Program-made: the position numbers and the translations under genes
Shown here: piece after piece, positions 8,921 through 17,252 of the stretch
How the letters are laid out: every line of letters begins with the position of its first letter
How positions within the stretch are numbered: position 1 is the stretch's first letter
The notes under the pieces: model-generated
Database searches by the model: none
What the model saw: the letters and a program-made list of their open reading frames with translations, nothing else
What the model was told of the DNA's origin: nothing
Source of the DNA: Blastococcus carthaginiensis
GTDB taxonomy: Bacteria; Actinomycetota; Actinomycetes; Mycobacteriales; Geodermatophilaceae
NCBI RefSeq assembly: GCF_030731085.1
Contig: NZ_JASNFN010000010.1
Location: 62,001 to 126,000 of the forward strand
Direction: 5' to 3'
Length of the DNA stretch: 64,000 nt

Positions 8921-9636
8921 CCCCCGCGCCCGGGACGGAGGCCGCGCGGGTGGCCGCGGCCGTCGCGGAGGTGGTGGAGCGGGTCTTCGGCACCGTCGGC
9001 ACCGTGCGCGCCGAGGCGCTGCGGCCCGGCGCGCGGGAGGGCTTCCTGACCCGGGGGCCGGTGCTCGCCGACGACGTCCGCGAGCTCCTCCGGGAGCCGG
9101 ACCAGCTCGCCGTCGGTCTCGGCCTGGTCGTCGCACCCCGCCCCGAGCGCGGGCTCCCGCTGCGTCTGGAGTGGTGGCAGGTCGACCCCGAAGGCGGTCG
9201 GTTGCGCTCGCTCGAGCCGGACCTGAAACCGACCAGCCTGGGGTACTACGACTACACCGCGGCCGAGTGGTTCGACGTGCCGCGCCGGACCGGGCGCCGG
9301 CACGTGGTCGGCCCCTACGTCGACGTGCACGGCACCGGCCGCTACCTCCTGACCCTGACCGAGCCGGTGGTGGTCGACGGCGAGTTCGCCGGCGTGGCCG
9401 GCGCCGACGTCCCCGTGCGCAGCTTCGAGGCGCACCTGCTGCGCGTCCTCGGCCGGCTCCCGGCACCGTTCGTCCTGGTCGACGAGGAGGGTCGCATCGT
9501 CCTCTCGACGGCCGCCCGCTGGCTGGTGGGCGGGCTGCTGCCGGCCGGTGCCGCAGCGGCCGGCCCGGTGGTCGAGGTCCCCGGCACGCCGTGGCGCGTG
9601 GTCCCGGCGGACGGCGGCAGCGTCCTCACCGCCTGA
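8917..9636 (+). CDS. Soluble Cache-domain (PAS-like sensor) protein
   Basis: This 239-residue protein starts at a GTG overlapping the stop of the regulator gene (GTGA). Residues near 105-165 read like a Cache fold: SLGYYDYTAAEWFDVP, then HVVGPYVDVHGTGRYLLTLT, then VVDGEFAGVAGADVPV. Cache domains are usually the extracellular ligand-binding part of receptors. This protein has no signal peptide, no membrane helix and no output domain, so it should be cytoplasmic. Translational coupling to a FadR-type regulator and the amino acid permease downstream suggest that it senses or buffers the same small ligand, but that is inference. The start could in principle lie a few codons away. Confidence 0.72.
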   Translation: MTPAPGTEAARVAAAVAEVVERVFGTVGTVRAEALRPGAREGFLTRGPVLADDVRELLREPDQLAVGLGLVVAPRPERGLPLRLEWWQVDPEGGRLRSLEPDLKPTSLGYYDYTAAEWFDVPRRTGRRHVVGPYVDVHGTGRYLLTLTEPVVVDGEFAGVAGADVPVRSFEAHLLRVLGRLPAPFVLVDEEGRIVLSTAARWLVGGLLPAGAAAAGPVVEVPGTPWRVVPADGGSVLTA

Positions 9637-9693
9637 GCGGCGTGGCGGGACGAGCTCGCGCTCGCGTGCTCTTGTCCTCTGAACTCTGGCTCT

Positions 9694-9701
9694 ATAGGTT
9701 T
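9694..9701. promoter_or_regulatory. ATAGGTTT element upstream of the permease: operator or -10 region
   Basis: ATAGGTTT is the inverted copy of AAACCTAT at 8064-8071. It lies in a 135-bp gap before the permease start. A TTGTCC at 9672-9677 could be a -35 for a TATAGG -10 at 9693-9698, but the 15-bp spacer is short. Either reading puts it at the right place to control the permease operon. Confidence 0.35.
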
Positions 9702-9771
9702 CCTCGGCATCGTGACCTCGGACACAGCCGTGTCCGTGGACGGCCCGTCGCCCGCACCCGAGGAGAACCCC

Positions 9772-11307
9772 GTGACCCGACCCGGTGCACCCACCGGTAC
9801 CAGCGACGACGACGCGCAGCTCGCCGCGCTCGGCTACACCGGCGAGTTCCATCGCAGCATGGGCCTGTGGGCCAACATGGCGCTCGGGTTCACGTACCTG
9901 TCGCCGCTGGTCGGCGTGTACTCGCTGTTCGCCTACAGCCTCTCCATCGGCGGGCCGCCCGCCATCTGGTGGATCGTCATCGTCGGCGCCGGCCAGCTGA
10001 TGGTGTCCCTGGTGTTCGGCGAGGTCGTGAGCCAGTACCCGCTCGCCGGCGGCATCTACCCGTGGACCCGGCGGCTGTGGGGCCGGCGCTACGCGTGGAT
10101 CGTCTCGTGGATCTACATCTGGGCGATCATCGTGACCGTCACGGCGGTGGCCGAGTTCGGCGGCGGCTTCGTCGCCGCGCTGTTGGACCTGGAGGCGACC
10201 GCGGGCGTCGTGCTGCTCACCGCGGTCGCCCTGCTCGTGGTGGCCTTCGCCGTCAACTACAGCGGCACCCGCACGCTGGCGCGGATCGCGCAGATCGGCC
10301 TGGCCGCGGAGCTCATCGGCGTCATCGCCCTCGGCCTGTTCCTGCTGCTGTTCCGCCGCGAGCAGCCGTTCTCGGTCTTCTTCGACACGCTCGGTGCCGG
10401 CGGGGGCGACGGGTACCTCGGGGTGTTCCTCGCCGCGTCGCTGTCCGGGCTCTTCCTGTTCTACGGCTTCGAGGCCTGCGGCGACGTCGCCGAGGAGGTC
10501 GCCGACCCGACCCGGCAGATCCCGCGCGCGATGATCCTGACCATCCTGGTCGGCGGGGTCTCCGGCCTGCTGTCCTACGCCGGCTACGTGCTCGCCGCGC
10601 CGGATCTGCAGGCGATCGTGAACGGCGAGGACGCCGACCCGATCCCGTCGATCCTCGAGAGCTCCCTGGGGACGGCCGGGTCGAAGGTCTTCCTGGTCGT
10701 CATCGTGATCGCGTTCCTGTCCTGCGTGCTGTCCCTGCAGGCCGCCGGCAGCCGGCTGCTCTACGCCTTCGCCCGCGACCGCATGCTGCCGGCGAGCGGG
10801 TGGCTGGCCCGCGTCTCACCGACGCACGCCGTCCCCATCAACGCGCTGCTGGTCGTCTGCGTCGTGCCGGTGCTGATCGCGGTGTTCGTCTACTTCCAGG
10901 AGGACATCCTGGCCCGTGTCACCGCCTTCGCCGTCCTCGGCATCTACGTCTCCTTCCAGGCCGTGGTGCTGGCCGCGCTGCGGCAGCGGCTCAAGGGCTG
11001 GCGGCCGGCCGGTCTCTGGAACCTGGGCACTGCCGGACTCGTGGTCAACGTCCTCGCGCTGGCCTACGGGATCTTCGCCATCGTCCTGCTGATCAAGCCC
11101 GCACCCGGCACGGAGACCTTCCTCGACCGCTGGATCGTCGCCATCGGGCTGGCCGTCGTCGCGGGCAGCGGGCTGCTCTACCTGTTCCTGGCCCGGCCGG
11201 ACCGGCATTCTTCGCACGTCCCGGAGGGCGATGCCCGAGAGGTGGCTGCGCAGCTCCAGCAGATCCGGCGCGAGAGCCGCGCCCAGGTGACCGAGGAGAT
11301 CCGATGA
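9772..11307 (+). CDS. APC-superfamily amino acid/amine permease
   Basis: This protein of about 511 residues has roughly twelve hydrophobic helices. The first helix carries SIGGPPAIWWIVIVGAGQL, and the conserved intracellular loop EVVSQYPLAGGIYPWTRRLW follows it. FYGFEACGDVAEEVADPTRQ matches the amino acid/choline permease branch. I chose the GTG at 9772 because AGGAGA precedes it; a GTG at 9712 is also open. It should import an amino acid, amine or related cation by proton or substrate exchange. It ends in an ATGA overlap with the flavin-dependent oxidoreductase gene. It probably belongs to the regulon of the FadR/Cache pair upstream. Confidence 0.88.
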   Translation: MTRPGAPTGTSDDDAQLAALGYTGEFHRSMGLWANMALGFTYLSPLVGVYSLFAYSLSIGGPPAIWWIVIVGAGQLMVSLVFGEVVSQYPLAGGIYPWTRRLWGRRYAWIVSWIYIWAIIVTVTAVAEFGGGFVAALLDLEATAGVVLLTAVALLVVAFAVNYSGTRTLARIAQIGLAAELIGVIALGLFLLLFRREQPFSVFFDTLGAGGGDGYLGVFLAASLSGLFLFYGFEACGDVAEEVADPTRQIPRAMILTILVGGVSGLLSYAGYVLAAPDLQAIVNGEDADPIPSILESSLGTAGSKVFLVVIVIAFLSCVLSLQAAGSRLLYAFARDRMLPASGWLARVSPTHAVPINALLVVCVVPVLIAVFVYFQEDILARVTAFAVLGIYVSFQAVVLAALRQRLKGWRPAGLWNLGTAGLVVNVLALAYGIFAIVLLIKPAPGTETFLDRWIVAIGLAVVAGSGLLYLFLARPDRHSSHVPEGDAREVAAQLQQIRRESRAQVTEEIR

Positions 11308-12350
11308 AGTTCAGTTACGCGATGCTGCCCGACTACCCCCTCGAGGAGTCGCTCCGGGCGATCAGGCTGGCCGACGAACTCGGCTTCCACGCCGTCTACG
11401 CGGCAGACGAGACCTGGCACAAGGACCTCTGGCTGCTCTTCGCCGCCGCGGCTGCCCAGACCTCGCGGGTGCGGATGGGGCCCAGCGTCTCGGCGGTGAC
11501 CCTGCGCGAGCCGACGCTGATCGCCCAGGCCGCCGCCACCCTCGACGAGCTGACCGGCGGCCGCGCCGAGGTGGTGCTGTCCAGCGGGAACTTCGGGCTG
11601 CTCGCCCAGTACAAGACCGACTGGACGAAGACCAAGCCGCTGTCGCGGGTCATCGAGGGCGTCAAGGTGATGCGCACGTTCCTCGACGACGGCGCGATCA
11701 CCTTCGACGGGGAGTTCTTCTCCTACGAGGGCCTGTTCACCTTCGCCCGGCCCGTCCAGGACCGGCTGCCGGTGAAGATGGGGGCGATGCGGGGTCCGAA
11801 GTCCTTCGAGGCCGCGGCCGAGCACTCCGACGGCTGCCACCACGCGCTGAGCTACACCCGGGAGGCCTACGAGTACGCCGCCGAGCACCTGCGCATCGGT
11901 GCCGAGCGGGCCGGCAAGGACTGGACGACGCTGGACTTCGGCGCCTGGGTGGTGGTCGCCGTCGGGCGGGACTCGGCGGCGGCCAAGGACGCGGCCCGCA
12001 GCATGGTCGGCATCTACGCCTCCTCGATGCCGGCCGAGCAGCTCCGGCGCAACGGCGTGGACCCGGACAGCCTCACGCCGATCATCGACGCGATCGCCGG
12101 CGGCGACCTGGCCCGGGGCATCGAGCTGACCAGCCCGGAGCTCGCCGACAAGCTGTCCTTCGCCGGCACGCCGGAGGAGGTGACGGCGAAGATCAAGGAG
12201 ATCGAGCCCGCCGGCGTCAACCACGTCGTCGCCGCTCTCACCGACGCATCCCTGGTCAAGGCGTTCACCGGCCGCGAGCTGCCCGGGGTCGCCACCGTGG
12301 AGGAGCAGTTGCAGCTGCTGCACGACGAGGTCATGCCCGCGTTCGCGTAG
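11304..12350 (+). CDS. Luciferase-like (LLM-class) flavin- or F420-dependent oxidoreductase
   Basis: This 348-residue TIM-barrel protein of the LLM class opens MKFSYAMLPDYPLEESL and has GFHAVYAADE near residue 32. GPSVSAVTLREPTLIAQAAA and LDELTGGRAEVVLSSGN are typical of F420-dependent members such as methylenetetrahydromethanopterin reductase and glucose-6-phosphate dehydrogenase relatives. LLM proteins bind FMN or F420; the actinobacterial background and the fold favour F420, but this is not proven. The ATG overlaps the permease stop, so uptake and oxidation or reduction of one compound are probably coupled. A strong hairpin follows the stop. The substrate is unknown. Confidence 0.82.
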   Translation: MKFSYAMLPDYPLEESLRAIRLADELGFHAVYAADETWHKDLWLLFAAAAAQTSRVRMGPSVSAVTLREPTLIAQAAATLDELTGGRAEVVLSSGNFGLLAQYKTDWTKTKPLSRVIEGVKVMRTFLDDGAITFDGEFFSYEGLFTFARPVQDRLPVKMGAMRGPKSFEAAAEHSDGCHHALSYTREAYEYAAEHLRIGAERAGKDWTTLDFGAWVVVAVGRDSAAAKDAARSMVGIYASSMPAEQLRRNGVDPDSLTPIIDAIAGGDLARGIELTSPELADKLSFAGTPEEVTAKIKEIEPAGVNHVVAALTDASLVKAFTGRELPGVATVEEQLQLLHDEVMPAFA

Positions 12351-12367
12351 CCTCTGCCGCGGCGTCC

Positions 12368-12405
12368 GGGGCCCGGCCCACCCAGCACGGGGTGGGCCGG
12401 GCCCC
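12368..12405 (+). terminator. Hairpin terminator after the LLM oxidoreductase
   Basis: A perfect 16-bp stem (left arm 12368-12383 GGGGCCCGGCCCACCC, right arm 12390-12405) encloses the 6-base loop AGCACG. It lies 18 bases after the stop codon and 50 bp before the next gene. Confidence 0.75.
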
Positions 12406-12456
12406 TGCACGTCCGCGCTGCGCCCAGCACCCCGTCCCGGCCGGAGGACCCCCGTC

Positions 12457-14157
12457 ATGACGTCCGCGATCCCCGTCAACGCCTACGAGCCGGGCCAGGA
12501 GCGGCCGGCGCGGTCGCTGACCATGTTCGGGCCGGACTTCCCGTTCGCCTACGACGACTGGCTGGCGCATCCGGCGGGCCTGGGCCGGCTGCCGGAGGCC
12601 GCACTGGGCACCGAGGTGGCGGTCATCGGCGGCGGGCTCTCGGGGATCGTGACCGCGTACGAGCTGATGCGACTGGGCCTGCGCCCGGTCGTCTACGAGG
12701 CGCACGAGATCGGTGGCCGGCTGCGCTCGGTGGGCTTCGACGGCCACCCAGGCGTCGTCGCCGAGATGGGCGCCATGCGTTTCCCGCCGACGTCGACCGC
12801 CCTGTTCCACTACGTGCGCGCCCTGGGCCTGGTGACCGAGCGGTTTCCCAACCCGCTCGACGTCGCGACGCCGAGCACGGTCGTCGACCTGAAGGGGGAG
12901 ACCCACTACGCCCGCACCCTGGACGACCTGCCGCCGGTCTACCGCGAGGTCGCCGACGCCTGGCACCAGACCCTCGTCGAGGGGGCGCGGCTGGCGGAGA
13001 TGCAGGACGCGATCCGCACGCGGGACGTCGTCACGATCAAGAAGCTGTGGGACGACCTGGTCGAGCGGCTCGACGACACCACCTTCTACGGGTTCCTGGC
13101 CGCCTCACCGGCGTTCCGCTCGTTCCGGCACCGCGAGATCTTCGGCCAGGTCGGCTTCGGCACCGGCGGCTGGGACACCGACTACCCCAACTCGATCCTC
13201 GAGATCCTGCGCGTGGTCTACACCGCCGCCGACGACGACCACCTGAGCATCGTGGGCGGCAGCCAGCAGCTGCCCGTGGGCCTGTGGCAGGTGGCCCCCG
13301 CCGATCCCGCGCACTGGCCGGCCGGCACGACCCTGGCCTCCCTCCACCCCGGCGGGCGACCGCTGCCGCGGGTGACCCGGCTGCACCGCACCGCGCCGCA
13401 CCACCTCACGGTCACCGCCGGCGACGGCTCGATCCGGACCTACCCGGCCGCGGTCTTCACGGCGCAGAGCTGGATGCTGCTCTCCCGGATCTCCTGCGAC
13501 GAGGACCTGTTCCCGATCGACCACTGGACGGCGATCGAACGGACCCACTACATGGGGTCCACCAAGCTGTTCTGCCTCGTGGACCGCCCGTTCTGGCAGG
13601 ATGTCGACCCGGCCACCGGCCGCGACCGCATGAGCATGACGCTCACCGATCGCATGACCCGCGGCACCTACCTGCTCGACCAGGGGGAGGGCCGCCCCGG
13701 GCTGATCTGCCTGTCGTACACGTGGGCCGACGACTCGCTCAAGTGGCTGCCCCTGTCCGCGCAGGACCGGATGGAGGTCATGCTGGCCTCGCTGCGCCAG
13801 ATCTACCCCGACGTGGACCTGCGCCGGCACGTCATCGCCTCACCGGTCACCGTCTCGTGGGAGTCCGAGCCCGATTTCATGGGCGCGTTCAAGGCCAACC
13901 TGCCCGGCCACTACCGCTACCAGCGGCGGCTGTTCACGCACTTCATGCAGGACGAGCTGCCGGAGCGCTTCCGGGGGCTGTTCCTCGCCGGCGACGACAT
14001 CTCCTGGACGGCGGGCTGGGCGGAGGGAGCGGTGCAGACGGCGCTCAACGCGGTGTGGGGCGTGCTCCACCACCTCGGCGGCCGGACGCACCCGGGCAAC
14101 CCGGGGCCCGGGGACCTGTTCCAGGACCTGGCACCGGTGCGCCTGCCCGAGGACTGA
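12457..14157 (+). CDS. Flavin-dependent amino acid 2-monooxygenase, DavB/arginine-monooxygenase-like
   Basis: This 566-residue FAD enzyme has GGGLSG at 58-63 and EMGAMRFPP near 107. GQVGFGTGGWDTDYPNS, SYTWADDSLKWLP and GWAEGAVQTALNAVWG follow. From memory, FGPDFPFAYDDWLAHPAGLG and the ending THPGNPGPGD closely match Pseudomonas lysine 2-monooxygenase (DavB); IaaM (Trp) is a more distant relative. Family members convert an L-amino acid plus O2 into the amide one carbon shorter plus CO2. Lysine would give 5-aminovaleramide and arginine 4-guanidinobutyramide. The nearby ureohydrolase, amidase and GabT favour arginine, but lysine remains possible. ATG 12457 has GGAGGACCC upstream. It converges on the pucR gene. 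Confidence 0.85.
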   Translation: MTSAIPVNAYEPGQERPARSLTMFGPDFPFAYDDWLAHPAGLGRLPEAALGTEVAVIGGGLSGIVTAYELMRLGLRPVVYEAHEIGGRLRSVGFDGHPGVVAEMGAMRFPPTSTALFHYVRALGLVTERFPNPLDVATPSTVVDLKGETHYARTLDDLPPVYREVADAWHQTLVEGARLAEMQDAIRTRDVVTIKKLWDDLVERLDDTTFYGFLAASPAFRSFRHREIFGQVGFGTGGWDTDYPNSILEILRVVYTAADDDHLSIVGGSQQLPVGLWQVAPADPAHWPAGTTLASLHPGGRPLPRVTRLHRTAPHHLTVTAGDGSIRTYPAAVFTAQSWMLLSRISCDEDLFPIDHWTAIERTHYMGSTKLFCLVDRPFWQDVDPATGRDRMSMTLTDRMTRGTYLLDQGEGRPGLICLSYTWADDSLKWLPLSAQDRMEVMLASLRQIYPDVDLRRHVIASPVTVSWESEPDFMGAFKANLPGHYRYQRRLFTHFMQDELPERFRGLFLAGDDISWTAGWAEGAVQTALNAVWGVLHHLGGRTHPGNPGPGDLFQDLAPVRLPED

Positions 14158-14160
14158 CCG

Positions 14161-14179
14161 GGCCGGCCCGCGCCCGGCC
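14161..14179. terminator. Short GC hairpin between converging genes
   Basis: GGCCGG (14161-14166) and CCGGCC (14174-14179) form a 6-bp stem with a 7-base loop in the 33-bp gap between the monooxygenase gene and pucR. It could terminate both transcripts. The stem is short, so support is modest. Confidence 0.35.
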
Positions 14180-14190
14180 GTCCCGTGCGG

Positions 14191-15705
14191 TCAGCGTCCG
14201 GGCGGGTGCAGGGCCAGCCAGAGCTCGGCGCGGACGGCGGGGTCGTCCAGGTCGCGGCCGAGCAGCTCCGCCGCCCGCCGGATGCGCTTGCGCATGGTGT
14301 GGCGGTGCACGCCGAGCCGGGCGGCCGCGGGCTCCCACTGGCCGTGGCAGGACAGCCAGATCCGCAGCGAGTCGACCAGGTCCCCGGGGCCGGCCCGGTC
14401 CGCGGCCAGGAGCGGCGCCAGCGTCGCCTCGGCGAACGCCGACGTGGCAGCCGGGTCCAGCAGGGCACCCAGCCCGTGACCGGCCAGGTCGGCGAAGGCG
14501 GTGACCGCGTGCCCGCCCGCCCGGCCGTGCTCGGCGGCCTGGCGCGCCTGCCGCACGCCGTCGGCCAGCCGCGGCCACGGCACCGGCTCGGCGGTGCCCA
14601 GGACGGCGCCGGTGACGCCGCCGGGCAGGCCCGTCGACCGATCTGCGAGCTTCCCGCCGCCGGCCACCAGGATCACCAGGGCGCCGTCGAGGTCCGCGGC
14701 GAAGAGCGTCTCCCCGGCATGGGCGGCGGCGTCCCCGGCGACGTCCACGGCGGCGGCGCGCTGGTCCGCACCGCCCAGCACCACCAGCGGTCGGACCGGC
14801 GCGTCGGGCAGCCGTTCGCCCAGCTCACCGAGGACCGAGCCGACCAGGGCCTCCTGACCCTCGAGCAGCAGCCGCAGCAGCGCGGCGCGCAGGAGCGCCG
14901 TGGCGCCGTCGAGCGCGCGGGACTGCTCCAGCCGCAGGGTCAGCAGCAGGGCGGCGGCGTTGACCACCGAGCGGTCCGCCGCGGGGAAGGGGCCCCGCCG
15001 GCCGACGGCCAGGAAGCCGCGGGCGCGTGCGCCGGTGCCCAGCGACTGGAGGAGGACCACGTCCTCGGGCCGGGTGAGCGCGGCGCCGGCGGGCGGCCGC
15101 GCGGCGCGCAGCCGGTCGATCGCCGGGACCAGGTCGCCCGCCCGCTGCAGGGCGGACCGGGGCGCGGCCTGCAGCGGCGTCCCGGCGGCGTCCACGAGCA
15201 GCGCCCAGCCCCCCAGGTGGCGCGCCAGCCGCTCCACCACCGCCGCCGGCGCCCCCGAGCCCAGCGTCGCGCGGGTCAGCTCCTGCTGGACCGCCGATGC
15301 CTTCGCCACCGCGGCGTACTCGTCGGCGGCCAGGGCTGCCGAGACGGTTCGGGACAGTGCGATGAACGGCGTCCGGCGGGGGACCTCGAGCACGGCGAGG
15401 CCGCGCTCGTCGGCGGCGCGGACCAGTTCCCCGGGCACGTGCGGGTGGCTGAGCCCGGTGCCCAGACCGAGGGCGGCCACCCCGGCTCCGGCCAGCCGGT
15501 CGACGTACTCGAGGCAGCGGTCGCCATCGGGGGTCAGCGGGAGGCCGGTGGTCAGCAGGAGCTCACCGCCCTCGAGGAACGGGGCCGGGTCGGCGAGCTC
15601 GCTGACGTGCACCCAGGAGAGCCGCCGGTCCACCGGGGCCGAGCGGGTGTGCAGGGTGAGACCGAGGGCTGCGTGGCCCAGCAGGGTGGCGACGGTGACC
15701 GGCAC
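14191..15705 (-). CDS. PucR-family transcriptional regulator (first)
   Basis: This protein of about 504 residues has an N-terminal PucR ligand domain (VTVATLLGHAALGL, then SWVHVSELADPAPFLEGGEL and LLTTGLPL). A central GGDEF-like CdaR region follows, with a C-terminal HTH_30: SLRIWLSCHGQWEPAAARLG, then VHRHTMRKRIRRA. The GTG at 15705 starts exactly where PucR homology begins; the frame stays open to 15831, but that extension looks non-coding. PucR proteins commonly control purine, amine or amino acid catabolic genes in response to the substrate. It is divergent from gabT with a 141-bp gap containing an inverted repeat, so it probably controls gabT and perhaps the monooxygenase. A second PucR lies at 29624-31246. 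Confidence 0.85.
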   Translation of the reverse strand: MPVTVATLLGHAALGLTLHTRSAPVDRRLSWVHVSELADPAPFLEGGELLLTTGLPLTPDGDRCLEYVDRLAGAGVAALGLGTGLSHPHVPGELVRAADERGLAVLEVPRRTPFIALSRTVSAALAADEYAAVAKASAVQQELTRATLGSGAPAAVVERLARHLGGWALLVDAAGTPLQAAPRSALQRAGDLVPAIDRLRAARPPAGAALTRPEDVVLLQSLGTGARARGFLAVGRRGPFPAADRSVVNAAALLLTLRLEQSRALDGATALLRAALLRLLLEGQEALVGSVLGELGERLPDAPVRPLVVLGGADQRAAAVDVAGDAAAHAGETLFAADLDGALVILVAGGGKLADRSTGLPGGVTGAVLGTAEPVPWPRLADGVRQARQAAEHGRAGGHAVTAFADLAGHGLGALLDPAATSAFAEATLAPLLAADRAGPGDLVDSLRIWLSCHGQWEPAAARLGVHRHTMRKRIRRAAELLGRDLDDPAVRAELWLALHPPGR

Positions 15706-15728
15706 GGGCAGACCTTCGACGAAGCGGA

Positions 15729-15757
15729 CACTCCGACGCCACCCGGGCGCCGGAGTG
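15729..15757. promoter_or_regulatory. Candidate operator between pucR and gabT
   Basis: CACTCCG (15729-15735) and CGGAGTG (15751-15757) are perfect inverted 7-bp arms with a 15-bp spacer. The dyad lies in the short gap between divergent pucR and gabT, where a PucR site would be expected. Its sequence differs from the dyad upstream of the second PucR. Confidence 0.4.
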
Positions 15758-15846
15758 GACAGTACCGCCACGAGCCCGGGCGGCGGACCCTGGACACCGC
15801 TCGTCCCCCTCCCGGGGAGCGCGCGACCCACTCCCGAGGAGGACCG

Positions 15847-17205
15847 ATGACCGACGTGCTGGCCGGACCCCGGAGCGTTCCGCAGGAGCGACGGCTGGTC
15901 ACCGAGCTACCCGGCCCCCGCTCGCGGGAACTGGCCGCTCGCCGCGCGGCCGCGGTGTCCGCCGCCGTGGGCGGCACCGTGCCCTGCTACGTCGAGCGCG
16001 CCGAGGGGGCCGTGGTCGTCGACGTCGACGGCAACGCGCTGATCGACCTCGGCGCGGGCATCGCCGTGGTCAACGTCGGCCACGCCGCGCCCGAGGTCGT
16101 GGCCGCGGTGTCCGACCAGGTCGCCGCCTTCTCCCACACCTGCTTCATGGTGAACCCCTACGAGGGCTACGTCGCCGTGTGCGAGGAGCTGGCGCGGATC
16201 ACCCCGGGCGACCACGCCAAGAAGTCGGCGCTGTTCAACTCCGGCGCCGAGGCGGTCGAGAACGCGGTCAAGATCGCCCGGCACGCCACCGGGCGCTCGG
16301 CGGTCGTCGTGTTCGACCACGCCTACCACGGCCGCACCAACCTCACGATGGCGCTGACGGCCAAGAACATGCCGTACAAGCACGGCTTCGGGCCGTTCGC
16401 CTCCGACATCTACCGGGTGCCGATGTCCTACCCGTACCGGGACGAGCCGGGGATCAGCGGCGCGCAGGCCGCGGCCCGCGCGATCGCGGTCATCGAGGCC
16501 CAGGTCGGCGCGGACGAGGTCGCGGCCGTGCTGATCGAGCCGATCCAGGGCGAGGGTGGCTTCGTCGTGCCCGCCGACGGGTTCCTGCCCGCGATCGCCG
16601 ACTGGTGCCGGCAGTCGGGCGCGCTGTTCGTGGCCGACGAGATCCAGACCGGCTTCTGCCGGACCGGCAGCTGGTTCGCCTGCGAGGCCGAGGGCGTCGT
16701 CCCGGATCTGATCACCACGGCGAAGGGCATCGCCGCCGGCCTGCCGCTGTCGGCGGTGACCGGGCGCGCGGAGATCATGGACGCCGTCCACACGGGCGGT
16801 CTCGGCGGCACCTACGGCGGCAACCCGGTCGCCTGCGCCGCCGCGCTGGCGACCATCCGCACCATGCGCGAGCAGGACCTCGCCGGCGCCGCGCGCGCCA
16901 TCGAGGCGACCATGGTGCCGCGGCTGCGGGCGCTGGCCGACCGCACCGGGGTCATCGGCGACGTCCGCGGCCGAGGGGCCATGCTCGCCGTCGAGCTGGT
17001 CCGTCCCGGTACCACCGAGCCGGACGCCGAGCTGGCCGGCCGGATCGCGAAGGCCTGCCACGCCCAGGGCGTGATCGTCCTGACCGCCGGCACGTTCGGC
17101 AACGTGCTGCGCTTCCTGCCCCCGCTGGTCATCGGGCAGGAGCTGCTCGCCGACGCGCTCGACGTCCTCGACGCCGCCTTCGCCGAGCAGGTCGCGGCCC
17201 GGTGA
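15847..17205 (+). CDS. gabT: 4-aminobutyrate aminotransferase (GabT family)
   Basis: This 452-residue class III PLP aminotransferase starts at an ATG with GAGGAGGACC directly upstream. It shows the family landmarks FNSGAEAVENAVKIAR, DHAYHGRT and LIEPIQGEGGF. The PLP-site aspartate is in ADEIQTGF, the catalytic lysine in TTAKGIAAG, and GGTYGGNPVACAAA follows. The reaction is GABA plus 2-oxoglutarate to succinate semialdehyde plus glutamate; 5-aminovalerate is a common alternative substrate. It is divergent from pucR and converges on the ureohydrolase gene. In the proposed route it takes GABA released from 4-guanidinobutyrate. The full-length, intact family motifs make the assignment strong. 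Confidence 0.9.
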   Translation: MTDVLAGPRSVPQERRLVTELPGPRSRELAARRAAAVSAAVGGTVPCYVERAEGAVVVDVDGNALIDLGAGIAVVNVGHAAPEVVAAVSDQVAAFSHTCFMVNPYEGYVAVCEELARITPGDHAKKSALFNSGAEAVENAVKIARHATGRSAVVVFDHAYHGRTNLTMALTAKNMPYKHGFGPFASDIYRVPMSYPYRDEPGISGAQAAARAIAVIEAQVGADEVAAVLIEPIQGEGGFVVPADGFLPAIADWCRQSGALFVADEIQTGFCRTGSWFACEAEGVVPDLITTAKGIAAGLPLSAVTGRAEIMDAVHTGGLGGTYGGNPVACAAALATIRTMREQDLAGAARAIEATMVPRLRALADRTGVIGDVRGRGAMLAVELVRPGTTEPDAELAGRIAKACHAQGVIVLTAGTFGNVLRFLPPLVIGQELLADALDVLDAAFAEQVAAR

Positions 17206-17211
17206 TGCCAT

Positions 17212-17243
17212 CCCGTGCGGCGCCCCTCCGGACGCCGCACGGG
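17212..17243. terminator. Bidirectional terminator between gabT and the ureohydrolase gene
   Basis: CCCGTGCGGCG (17212-17222) pairs perfectly with CGCCGCACGGG (17233-17243) around a 10-base loop. It starts seven bases after the gabT stop and ends just before the stop of the opposing gene. Confidence 0.75.
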
Positions 17244-17252
17244 AGGCGACCC

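Noticed and set aside
8880..12350. Single open frame running through the Cache, permease and LLM genes
   Set aside because: Only the last part (from 11304) encodes a recognisable protein. The upstream part is Arg-rich shadow sequence of genes in other frames, so it is not a giant fusion.
14185..15846. Long forward frame upstream of gabT opposite pucR
   Set aside because: It lacks motifs and is antisense to the PucR gene, which has a complete HTH_30 domain. GabT starts at 15847 with an RBS.
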